Shown: positions 21,345-32,200 of the stretch, in pieces
How positions within the stretch are numbered: position 1 is the stretch's first letter
Layout of the letters: every line of letters begins with the position of its first letter
Assembly (NCBI GenBank): GCA_029339195.1
Contig: JAPTJF010000174.1
Span: 1-64,000 of the forward strand
DNA length: 64,000 bases
Reading direction: 5' to 3'
Origin: Micractinium sp. NFX-FRZ
Lineage: Eukaryota > Chlorophyta > Trebouxiophyceae > Chlorellales > Chlorellaceae
Program-made: the position numbers and the translations under genes
The notes under the pieces: model-generated
Seen by the model: only the letters and a program-made list of their open reading frames with translations
Told to the model about the DNA's origin: nothing
The model's database searches: none

Positions 21345-23353
21345 CTACAGTGTAAGGTGCGTACTAAAGATGCCTCCTGTTGTAATAGCGTATAGCGGCA
21401 GCCAGACGCACAACACCAAGGCACTGCAGGGGTGCTTCAAAGGCAGCTTGGTGGGCAGCTGCCCAGCCTCCTTTGGTATCACCTCACAGCCAGCGCAGCA
21501 ACACCCCCCGGCAAGCATCTCTTGAACGGTTGGCTGGTGCCAAAGTGTACCGCTGCACTGCATTGCCGTGCTGTGCATGTGCCGCTGCATGTTCTGCCCG
21601 GCAGATCCATCGCACCTCCCTACACACGCTCCAGCTGCCAGCTGGGGCTCGGCTGGCCTGCAGGGGCAGGTTCGGCAACAGGTGGTTGAAGGGTGGGGCA
21701 TGCAGCGGCGTATGGTGGAGGAGGCGTGGTGCGGCACAAGCAGAGCCAAGGCGCAGCAGCACCGATCTGGCGCATTGTCGGCATATGAGCCACTCCCAGA
21801 GGTCTGGTTGAACACATCGTCCAGCCACACTCCAATCTCGCCCCCTGCACCACTCATGTGACGGGTAAGCAGAACAGCAGGAGGGCACAGCGTCAGCGGC
21901 ACAAGCAGCGGAGTCCCGCCAGCAGCAGCAAGTCCTTGATTACGACAGACAGCTGATGTGAGCCGTGCCGGTACAGAGGTACAGAGGTGCAGAGGTAACT
22001 GCGCACACCGGCGTGCTTGCCTGTGTGGCTGAACTGCCCCGGCTCCTTTGCCAGGCCCTGGTAGGCGGCCGAGCACGCTTCGATGGTTGGGTAGTAGGCA
22101 AACTTGAAGCTTGAGGGAGGCACCAGTGGGACTGCAGTGCATGTGTAATGCACCGCAGCAGCGCCAGCACATGTCCACCACAACCTAACAGTGCCGCAGC
22201 GGGTGCTCAGCCGGTCAGCCAGCGGCAGCGCAGCCCGGAACCCCACAGGCACACCTTTGTATGTCCACGACACATGCACTTAGAGCATTGGCAGCTGCCG
22301 GGAGAGAGGCAGCAGCAGCATAGCTGTGTGAGCGTACGTGGGGTAGGTTCTAGTTGCCCCTGGGCGCACCTTGAGACAGCTTGCGCCGCTGTGCGTCTGT
22401 GATCCACCACTGTGCAGCGGGCGGGGCAGCTAGGACCCAGTCGCGTGGCACTGAAGGGTCGCTAAGCTTGAGGCAGCCCTCCAGGTACCGCACCTGTGCT
22501 ACGGGTGCGGTGTGAGAAAGGAGTGCAGGTGGGGCGTGCGTTGAGTGGGGGCATGAACACCGGTCCCATGTGCAGGAAACGGCTAGCTAGCACGGTGGGC
22601 GGCGCAGGCGGCAGGCGGCCTCTTTGCTGCCCTACCACTTGAGTTCACTTTGCAGCTCCAACCTGGGCCCCCTCCATTTGCACCTGCCGCTCACCTCATC
22701 TCTGCCCCTACCTCTGCCCCAAACCCTACCCCCCACTCAAGCTCCTGCCCCTGGCAACCCAGCTCCCAATAATTGGAATTATCCCAACCACCAGCTTCCG
22801 CCCACCGGCACCCATCAGGTACGACCCCGCCTCAAAGTCGGTGGTGGAGGTGTCCGGGTTACGGAAGAGCGTGACGCCGCCAAACACGTCACTGTTGTAG
22901 GCGAGGGCGATACAGGGGGGCTCACAGGAGGGGGGGCCTGCACGCAGGTTGGGAGAGCGAAGAGCGTGAGGTGAGGCTCAAGATGCCCTCTCCTGAGTTT
23001 TGTGCGCAGGCAGTTGGCGGAGACTGTTCCGTGCGGTGCAAGTACCCTCCTGTACTTGCCACATACTGTTCCGTGCGGTGCAAGTACCCTCCTGTGCTGC
23101 CCACATATCGGGGCCAACTGCCGCAGGTGCCACCCAACTGAGATTGCACGTGGAGGCGGAGCGCTGCCGGGCCCTGGCTCGTCTTGGATGGAGCGGGCGG
23201 GGTTGGTGTGGGAGCGGATTGTCCGCCTCCATCAGGGCAGCTGCCCGAGGTGGTCGGCCTGCACCCCTGGGACCCCTGAGCCTGGGCTGGTGCCAGCAGC
23301 ACGCTCGTGCCGGCCAGCACGCAGGCCAGCAGCAGAGCCGGTGCTGGCCTCAT
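21345..23353 (-). CDS. Secreted protein of unknown family
   Basis: Seven minus-strand exons with matching phases: 23353-23134, 22937-22806, 22498-22370, 22278-22171, 22131-22009, 21952-21763, 21657-21345 (404 residues if correct). The start opens a signal peptide (LLLACVLAGTSVLLAPAQAQG) followed by a Pro/Thr/Ser-rich stretch. The conserved-looking core reads CIALAYNSDVFGGVTLFRN, then VRYLEGCLKLSD, VHVSWTYKGVPVGF, FKFAYYPTIEACSAAYQGL and GGEIGVWLDDVFNQT; the last holds an N-glycosylation sequon. Exons 1-5 are well supported. Exon 2's donor (22806, or a nearby alternative), the split of exons 6-7 and the C-terminus are tentative. No family is recognised. The protein is probably extracellular or in the secretory pathway. 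Confidence 0.55.
21351..21355 (+). terminator. Candidate TGTAA polyadenylation signal
   Basis: TGTAA 248 bp after the stop of the secreted Ala/Pro-rich gene, with a second TGTAA at 21381. Both lie inside the opposite-strand gene's predicted last exon. Confidence 0.4.
23024..23105. repeat. 44-bp tandem repeat in intron 1 of the unknown secreted gene
   Basis: TGTTCCGTGCGGTGCAAGTA plus CCCTCCTGT occurs twice (from 23024 and from 23068), ending in related TGCCCACATA/TGCCACATA tails. Confidence 0.85.
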
Positions 23354-24228
23354 CCCTGGCGCAAGATATGGGTTGCAAAAAGAAACCAGGGAGGCTGGTG
23401 TTCGTCTGTAGGGCAGCGGAGCTGGGTTTGCTTGGGTCCAGCAGGCACCCAGCTCGCTGCTGTGCCTGCTGACCTCCCCTTCTTTTGCTGTTGGGGGCGC
23501 TTCTGTTCATGCTCTTTGCATGGCTTACGCTCTGCATAGTTTACTGGTATGCACAGTCTTACAACGGGAAGGTCTTTGAATGCACAGCTAAAAAGTGTGG
23601 GCTTGGGAGGGCAGCAATGTGGTGCTGGGCAGGCGGCAGCAGCAGTAGTACACGCTGTAATGGCCGCGGGAAACATAGGAAATGTTGCATTTACGCAACT
23701 TCTTGTTTGGCCCACGGTGCCGCCATAAGATGCTGGCTGCGACACCTGCCTGGTGGCATGCCGCGTGGTCTGTTCCAAGACTGGAAGCCCGGCGGAGGAA
23801 TCCGGGCCGCAGGGGCCGGCGGGCGAATGGCGCTGCGTGCAAGGGGTCTCTTGGTCGGCACGGGATCTGCACTCGGTGCGCAAGGTTTGGTGCAACTCCC
23901 ATGCCTGCATTGCCAGTCACAGACCCGGAGCATCGATATTTAGATGTGAAAGTTAGATGCTGCTGCAGCGGAATAGCGCAGTCGTGCTCGCTTGGCTACA
24001 TCGCAGCGGGGCGCGCCGCACAGCTCCCGCCCAGCGCATCTCATGCAGCCGCACCAGGCCAGACCTGCCAAGCATGTGGTCAAGCGCATCTCAATTGCAT
24101 CAACTCAGCCTCTTCACTGCACCTTCTGCAAGTCCGTTTCTGCCGGCGCCTCGCAGTCGGTCGCTCGCAGTCGTTCGCACGCAGTCGATCGCTCCTTCGC
24201 TGCTAAGCTTGGCACACTGCAGAAGGAG
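23354..24228. promoter_or_regulatory. Divergent intergenic region (unknown secreted gene / DDAH)
   Basis: 875 bp between divergent ATGs. It contains an in-frame upstream ATG for DDAH at 24043; the 62 residues it would add are Ser/His/Arg-rich and could be a targeting peptide, but DDAH homology starts at 24229. No further gene is supported. Confidence 0.4.
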
Positions 24229-25176
24229 ATGCGAGCCCTGGTTCGAGGCCTGGCCAGCAGCTTTGCGTCCGCCGTGACACTCGAGCCTCTGGCCGTGCCT
24301 ATTGCGCTGGACACGGCCCGGGCGCAGCACGAGGCGTATGTGCAGCTGCTGCGGAGCCTGGTGCGCAGCGTGACGGAAGTACCAGCGGACGAGAAGCACC
24401 CAGGCAAGTCAGTGCCTTCTGCCCCCCCGCCTGCCGCCGCCGCTGCCGCCGGCCGCTGCATGCACTGCGAGTCTGTATTTCTCAGGCCGGCCGCTGCTCT
24501 GCCACCCTCGTCCCACCCCGCAGACTGCTGCTTCATCGAGGACACGGCCGTGGTGGTTGGCAGGACAGCCGTCGTAGCGCGCATCGGCGCCGCGTCGCGG
24601 CAAGGGGAGGAAGGCCCGGTGGGTGCTGCGCTGGCTGCGCTGGGCTGCGAGGTGAAGCAGCTGTCGCCGCCTGCCACGCTGGACGGCGGGGACGTGCTGC
24701 AGCTTCCGGGCAGCACCCACATACTGGTGGGTCTGTCGCGGCGCACCAACGCCGCCGCCGTGGCGCAGCTGGCGGCGCACCTGCCGCAGCGCAGCGTGCA
24801 CGGCGTGCCCGTCCCCCACGGCCTGCACCTTAAGTCAGCCGTCACCGCCCTTGACAGCTCCACGCTACTATTCGCCGACAACGACGCCGGGCGGGCGCTC
24901 AGTGCTGCACTAGAGGGGCACCCGGCGCTGTCAGCCAAGCAGTGGCAGCACGTGCACGTCCCCGACCCCGTCGCCGCCAACGTGCTCCTGCTCGGCGAGC
25001 AGGGCGAGCACGTGGTGATGCAAACCGGTTGCGCGGCATCAGAGACGCTGCTGGAGAGGATGTGCGCCTCGCGGGGCCTGCGCCTGCACAAGCTGCCGCG
25101 GGCAACAGAGTTTGTCAAGGCGGATGGAGCGCTCACCTGCTGCAGCATCCTGCTGCCCGCCGCCGCCACCCAGTGA
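24229..25176 (+). CDS. DDAH: Dimethylarginine dimethylaminohydrolase (DDAH)
   Basis: Hydrolyses N-omega-methylated arginines to citrulline and methylamines (EC 3.5.3.18), a pentein-fold enzyme. Two exons, 24229-24403 and 24524-25176, give 275 residues, close to the usual ~280. Family motifs appear in order: the substrate-lid start CCFIEDTAVVV, LDGGDVL, GLSRRTN, the catalytic-His segment LHLKS, and the C-terminal catalytic-Cys segment DGALTCCSILL. The intron needs a GC donor (CAG|GCAAGT) to CAG. Splicing gives HPDCCFIED, the expected junction. The intron is 120 nt and lacks in-frame stops, so retention would insert 40 residues. An upstream in-frame ATG (24043) would add a possible targeting extension. 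Confidence 0.92.
   Translation: MRALVRGLASSFASAVTLEPLAVPIALDTARAQHEAYVQLLRSLVRSVTEVPADEKHPGKSVPSAPPPAAAAAAGRCMHCESVFLRPAAALPPSSHPADCCFIEDTAVVVGRTAVVARIGAASRQGEEGPVGAALAALGCEVKQLSPPATLDGGDVLQLPGSTHILVGLSRRTNAAAVAQLAAHLPQRSVHGVPVPHGLHLKSAVTALDSSTLLFADNDAGRALSAALEGHPALSAKQWQHVHVPDPVAANVLLLGEQGEHVVMQTGCAASETLLERMCASRGLRLHKLPRATEFVKADGALTCCSILLPAAATQ
24404..24523 (+). other. GC-AG intron of DDAH, frame-preserving
   Basis: Donor CAG|GCAAGT and acceptor CCCCGCAG. Its 120 nt keep the frame and have no stop codon. The homology break on both sides shows it is an intron and not coding sequence. Confidence 0.8.
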
Positions 25177-26298
25177 CTGTGAGGGCGGCAGGCTCGCAGT
25201 GTACATCAGTCCGTGTACCAATCTCTTTTCATTCTGAGGTGAGCAAGGAGGGCAGGCATTGCTGGTCATGCGTCGGTGTGGTCAGCAGCGCTTCCTGTGG
25301 TCGGCCCGGTTGCAGGCTCTGCTTGTTGGCAGTGCCCAGGTGTGACATATTGTGGGGCCCGACGGATTAGGGCAGGGGCAGATGTTGCCTGCCCGCGCTG
25401 CCGACTGAATCGTGCCTGCGCTGGCAGGCGGAGCAACAGTCTGGGCCCAACTGCCCACATCCCACCTGCTTGCATTGCCCCTGTATGCACTCGACCCACT
25501 GACTGCAGAGCCCCGAATTTCGCTGAGACAGGGCAGCACGCGGCGCCAGCCATGCTGATAAGCAAGGCGTATGCGGCTGTGTGCGGCAGGCACTGTAGGG
25601 CGGCTTCTGGAGCCGCAGGCCCTGGCTCCCCGCCAGCATGGGCAGCGCATCTCCCACTCGCTGGCACGCCGCCATCATCAGGTCATGGCACAGCTTCGGC
25701 TCACTAAACACATTTAGGCCGTGTGTGCCCTGTTGCTGTGTTGCACACCTATTCAAGAGGCGATTTTCATGCATCTTCTTACACTGGCCAACACTAACAT
25801 TTCCCGATTTTTGAAAAGCAACACAGCCAGCAGAGTGTGGCAGCTTGGGAGGCAGGCAAGTCTGTTGATGGCAAGGGGCGCAGCAGGCTCCGCACAGATC
25901 TTTAGTTGGGGGCAGGCAAGCCAGTGCTAGATTCATGACAGAGTCGCTACAGGGAGCAGTGCAACAGTTTAAAGGCGACACACGCAGAGGACAGCAACGC
26001 ACAGGATGTTTGGGTGGCGCAGAGCTCAAAATGGCAGTGCATTTCACATCCCATCTGTTTGTGTTGTGAGGCAGCTTCTAGGCACGTTGTGCAGCTTCCG
26101 GGCAGATGTTGTACAAGCAGCTGCCCATGCAGCTGCATTAACTGTGTGGAAGCTGCAACATGTTCTCAAACCCAAAGGCATGATGCCACCCGGCACCGCG
26201 CCTACGCCAGGCTCAGATGCCCAGGTCGGCAGCAGGCTGGCCTCCTCCTGGACGTCCTAGCCCTCACGCCGACCGCCTCAGTCACCTTGCTCCTGCCT
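25177..26298. other. Convergent intergenic region
   Basis: 1.1 kb between the DDAH stop (+) and the channel stop (-). Open frames are short, lack domains and have no splice support. Nothing beyond the two 3' flanks is recognised. Confidence 0.5.
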
Positions 26299-29200
26299 TC
26301 AGGCAGCAGGATGCAGGTCCAGGTCAGGGGTGGCTGCAGGGGAAAGAAGGGGAGGTGGCGGGCGGGCGGGCCGTGAGGTGCTGAGTGCTGCGCTCGCAGG
26401 AGGGGCTGGACGGTGCGGGCGCTCGGCTTGGTGAGGCAGGCACACCGGCGCCAGCTGCTGCTCTTCACCCCTCCCTTATCCTTCCCTTTCCTACACCAAA
26501 CCTGGCCTATCCACAGACCACCCAGCCCCCTCCTGAACTCACAGCTGCGCTGCGGTGACGCCCCCTGCTGTGCTGCCACCTCACCTTCTGCCCCCTCACC
26601 TGAATCAGACATGATGCCCCCGGCAGAACCTGCAGGTGTGGCGGCCCCCGGCAGTGCTGCTGCCAGCTGCGCTGTGATGCTGCGCAGCAGGCGGCCCTGC
26701 TCCTCCAGCTGGCGCTGCATGGCCGCCACCTGTCCCGCCAGCCTGGCAGCTGCCTCCTCCTGCCCCTGCCCCGGCGCCGGCGGCCCTGCCGGCCAGCGGC
26801 TGTTCCCCGCACCGCCTGCGGCCTCCCCGCTGCCTCCTTCACCCTCCTTTCCCTTCCCCTTGCTGCCGCTCTTGCCACCTCCCTCGCCGCTGCCTTCCTC
26901 GCCACCATTCTCATCCTCATCCTCCCCGTTGACGTGGCGGGGGTGCCCCTGCTTGAGCTCGCTGCTGCCCATGGACTGCAGCACCTCGGGCTCGTCCCGC
27001 CCCATCTGCGACCACAGAGCATCCTGCTCCACCTGCAGGGGGCATCAGACGGGGGCAGCGGGGACGGGTCAGTGGGGATGGAGGCGATGCAGGGTGAGGG
27101 GAGGGCTGTGACGAGGTGCCCGGTCAGACCAGGCCGCCGCTGTTCCCCTTCCTGAAAACAGCGGCAGCGGCCGCGCGCCTGCCTTTTCCTGCCTGCTGCA
27201 CTCCAGCCCATGACACATGGCGCGCACCCAAAGGCCCCCGGGCGCCCCCCCACGCAAGTGCCCCACCAGCCCCCCGCCCCCCCACCCGGTCCAGCTTGTC
27301 TGGGTTGATGCGCAGGAAGTGGACATAGGGCGGGAACCAGTCGGGGTGGCGGCGCTGCAGCCACCTGCGGGAGCGCGTGGGGTGGTGCCAGCATGCAGCC
27401 TATCACCTCTCTCAACTCTGTCGACTCGATAACCACTCACAGGGCAGCACGGCATGGCACAGCACAGCACAGCATGCGTGAACGGCACGGCACGGCACGG
27501 CGCGGCATCGTATGACATAGCACAGCACAGCACAGCACAGCAGGGCACAGCACGGCAGGCGGCAGTGGCAGCCCCCCACCTGGGCATGGTGGACTCGATC
27601 TCGTCAATCACCCGCACCCGGTTCATCATCATCTTGAAGTCCATCTCACCCATGATCTGAAGCAGGGCGGGGCAGCACCGGTAAGCCTAGCCAAAGTGGT
27701 GGAGCAAGTAGTTGAGGTGGGGAAGGAGGAGGTGGAGAGGTGCGCAGTAGGGTGGAGGGAACCATCAACAACTTATAGTCCATCTCCCCCATGATCTGCG
27801 GCGGTGGCGATTGGATGGTGTGGCATGCTGGAGACACCGGTTAGACGACCTCCCGCTGTCATCTTTTCCCCACAGGCTCTCCCCTCGTTTGACACCACAC
27901 ACATACACCACCACCACCACCAACACCCCACCTTGTCCAGGCTGGAGATGACGATGCCCAGCAGGGCGTTGATGATGATGGTGCCCTGTGAAGTGATGTG
28001 GTGTGAGGGAGCGGGAGTAGAGTCAGGGCGGAGGGGGGAAGATTGTGGGCAACAGCCGCGTGCTGCTCTGCCCACGCGCCGAGCCTGCCGCGCCCTCGCA
28101 AGAGAGCCAATTGCAGCAGCCGCCGCCGCCGCAGCGGCAGCAGCAGCGGCGCCGCAGTGGGCATGCCGCTGCCTCACGAGGCAGGCGCTGCGCTGCCCGC
28201 ACCCGGGACGCACGGCACTGCGTCCCCCCGTGGAGCCCGGTCCTTGGCAGCGCCCCCCCTTCCACCTCCACACCCCCCTCACCTGCACAAAGGTGTAGAG
28301 CACGGCCAGGCCTGTGGCCACCTTGGGGCTGTGGCTCTTCCACATCGGCTTCATCTCCACGTCGCCTGCACCCCGGGGTGGCACATGTGAGTGTGTGTAC
28401 GGCACGGCAGGCAAAGTAAGACATCCCGGCGGTTTCACTCGCAAACGCAGCTGCACGAGGGGACATGTGAATTGGCACAAGCGCCGCAACAGCCTCGCGC
28501 CTGCCTCCTGGCCAATTCAGTCAATCCCTTGCGCCTGCCACCCCTCCCTGCCGCCCACCCTCCCTCCCCGCCTCCCTGCCCTGCCCGCCCCTCACCAAAC
28601 TGGTGCTCAAACATGGCCAGCAGCGAGGTGCCGATGTTGTTGTATTCCTCCTGCACATGACGGACGAGAGGGAGGCAAAGTGTGCGAGGGGTACTGAGGG
28701 TCTGTGTTGTTGGTGGGACAGGGGGAGGGGGAGGTCCCCCTGTTGTTGTCCTCCTCCGGCAAGTGTGAGGTGCCAAGGCCGGCAGGCAGGGGTTGGCGAC
28801 GAGGGAGGTGGTGAGGGAGGTGCCACCGATGGGTCACTGCTGCGCTCTGTGCTCCTTATGCGCATTGGGCCAAGGGTGCAGTGAGGTAGAGGGGAGGAGT
28901 GCCAGCACCCCCCGAGGCCGCCACGGCCGCCCACCCCCCACCCTCCGGTCCCCACCTGGTCCTCGTCGTGCCGCAGCGCGATGTAGAAGGCGCAGGCAAA
29001 GCCCCACATGACGAGCAGCATGAAGGCAAAGAAGAAGCGGAGGTCGCGCCACACGTCCTTGACTGGGGGAGGGAACAGGGCGTGGGGGGAGGGGAGAGAG
29101 GGGAAGAGGCGAACCAAGGGGTGTGAGCACTGCGGCAAAGAAGTGGCGGAGGCGGCTAGGGAGACAGCAGGGGAGAGGGCAGCACTGTTGGCAGCAGGTC

Positions 29201-32200
29201 GGTGTGCAGGGTAGGGTGGAGGCAGCCAGGCCAGGGCGGCACAGGTGCTGCCTCATTGGCGTGCCAGGGCGGAGGGGCGCGTGTGTACTCTGCCTGCCCT
29301 CCCATTCTTCTGGCCGCCACCAGGGAGGGTGGAGGCGTGGCACCGAGCAGCCAGAGAGGCGGCTTCACCCACCCTCCCTCCCTCCCTCCCTCCCTCCCCG
29401 CACTGAACTGATTGGCAGGAAGGCGAAGCGGATGGACTGGAAGGCCTGCGGGACGGCATGGGGGAGGGCAGGTTGGGCAGTACAGCGAGGGTTCACTTGA
29501 TTGTGACCCATGGCGGGTGAGGGACACCCGTGGTGGGTAAGGCCACCCAGACCCTGCAGATCCCCTCCACCCGTGCCAACCCAGACGGGAGTGGTCAGCG
29601 ATGCCAGCTCAGCTATGCACGACGAGCACAAGCTAGCTGAGCCGAGCAAGCTGTTCCTAGGCCATGCCAGCCCGCACACACGCAGTGGGCGGGGCACGCC
29701 AGAACATCTGAGCTGCATCGCCCTGTGTCAGCCCCGCAGGGCCCTGGGCGGCCATCTGCTAAGTCAAACACCCCCATCGCAGTCCACCCCAAACGCCAAA
29801 CATGCACCCCACACACCGGGGACCTCGGCTTGGCCCTTGGGCCCCCCACCTGCGTGAACCACTGCAGCCTGAAGACCAGGAGAATGCACTGCACCGCCAG
29901 CAGCGTGGTGAGCCACTCGCTCTTGGTGTACCACCGGCCCAGGTGCATCACCGTCACCGCAATCTGCATAAGCCGGGGGGGGGAGAGGTGGGGGGCGGCA
30001 GCAACAGGTCTGTGTCGCAAGTTCCTTTTCGAAAAAACAGACTGTAAGCCCAAAACAAGCAAGCATGGGGATGTGGGGTGAACCCAGGCTTGGTGACCCA
30101 ACAACCCAGGTGCATGCCGCCACAGCAATCTAGCAGGGGGGTGCATGACAGCAAGCAGGGGCAGAGCTACGGCCGGGGTGGGGCCCGCCTGGCCTGCCCC
30201 GGGAGGGCGACGTTGCCAGCTCAGCAGACGCTTCCCTCTGGCGATGCATGCCCGCCGCTGCAAAGCGGTTGCTGTTGAGATGGGCGGGTGGGGCTCTTGC
30301 TTCCCCTCCTCTCCTCCTGGTAGCCAGTGGAGGGGGCCCCCGACATGGGGGCCCACACCTCTGCTGGTTTCCTCAACCCACGCCCAAGGGCGTATTCTTC
30401 TTCTTCTCCTTCTTCTTCTTCTTCTTCTTCTTCTTCTTCTTCTTCCCCTCCAGGACACTCAGCTTCTTCCCCTCCCATCAAGGACACTCCCATCAAGGAC
30501 ACTCCCATCAAGGACACCCTCCCCTCCTCTCCTCCCCTCCCCTCCAGGACACTCAGCTCACCTCTCTGCAACTCTCTCCCGCCGCCCTACTGCAGACTGA
30601 ACCGCTCCCCACACACTGCTGCCACTACGAAACAGCAAGCCTGCTCTGCCTCCCAGGTTCACCTGTGTGGCTGTATTGCTTGGGCCCAACCCACCTGAAT
30701 GAAATAGGTGGAAGCATCCAGCGCGTTCCACACGTCCATCCAGGCGGCAAACCCGTCTGCGGGAGCAGCGTGTGGCAGTTGGGGGGCGGCGGGTAGGGTG
30801 CGAGGAGGGAAGGCGAGCGGGCTTGCGTGCAGGAAGGGAGGCAGGACGCACGCACGCAAGTCCCACATGGGGGCCGTAAACAGGCCCCTGTGCTTTCACG
30901 GGTGCCACCCCCGGGCCACCAACAGGGAGGCCTTGTTGCCAGACGCGTTGCCCCCTTCCCTGGCCCCTGTTTCAGCCGTCTTGACACTCGCGTCACCTCC
31001 CCTCCCTCCCTCCCTATCACACCGGCCCCCTGGCTGGCTCACATGCGGGTATGGTGCCTGCCTCCAGCAGCAGGAAGGGAGCCATGCCCACCTGCGTGCG
31101 TGTGTGCAGCGAGGCAAGTGGGGGGTGGCGGTGCATGTGACAATCAAGTAGACGGCAGGCCAGGACTCACGTGCGGCGTGCCGCCAAGTGAGCTGGCATC
31201 GGGCAGGCCGCTGGCGGCGGGCAGGCTGCTCCCCAGCACCATTCTTTGCAGGATGTTGCAGCCGGCCTCCAGACCTTGCTCAGGCGCTGCCCACAAGGGC
31301 ACCCCTCACATCTCACATCTCACTCACCCCATCCCAGCCGACTTCCTCCCACCAGCCCCCATGCGCTGCCCAAGCAGTAGTGCCTGCTTCTGCCTCGATT
31401 CATGCGCTCCTCCCTCCCTCAGCTCCCCTCCCCTGCCCTCCCCTGCCCTCCCCTGCGCGTCGCCTCACCAGCGCCAGAAGCTCTGCCGCCACGGTCACCC
31501 GCCCCCGCGTGCTGCCCAGCAGCTGGCGCAGGGAGAGGGAGAGGTCCTCGTCTTGGAAGGCAATGACAAACACGTTGAAGGAGACCAGCCTGCAAAGAAG
31601 AAGGAAAGGTGGGGGATGGAGACGGAGCAGCAGCAGCAGGATGGAGCAGTTAGCGAGGCCAGCTGGGGCAGCCAAACAAGGGGCAGGGCTGGGTGGGGAG
31701 GCAGGACCTGGCGGGGTGGGCAGCCTGCAGAAGCTTGCGCTCTTGCCGGAAAACACACAATCACCCCCCCGACTGTGCAATCACTCACCAGAGCAGGAAC
31801 CAGCAGAGCTCGACCATGAGCAGGCGCCGGGCAAAGGTGTTCCACCTGCGGGGGATTGGGTGGGGGAGAGGGGCGGGCACCTCTAGGCAGCAGCACAACT
31901 GCACTAGCAACGCCGGGCTTTTGCCGCTGGCCCCTGCCCTTGCCTGCTCACTTTCAACCGTCACCCGCCCATGTGATGACGATGATAATGTCAACAAGTG
32001 GGCAGCTACTGTGCATCACCAGTAGCACCTCACCACAAGGTGACAGAAGGGCTTGGTGAGCGCGGGCGGCGTTGTGGTCGCTCAGCTGGCTCAGGTTCCT
32101 CCTGCCCGGCGGCAGCAGCACTGGAACCTGAGCCAGCCAAGTCTGAGCGGCCACACACCCGCCCGCGCTCACCAAGCCCTTCTGGTAGCACTGCAGGTAG

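Noticed and set aside
25177..26298. Several open frames of 80-226 codons on both strands
   Set aside because: No domain, no splice support and stop-poor only because of high GC; treated as intergenic.
31188..31310. Possible extra channel 1 exon encoding VLGSSLPAASGLPDASSLGG on the minus strand
   Set aside because: The neighbouring exons (LLAL|VGMAPFLLLEAG) join directly in phase and align with the paralogue without it.
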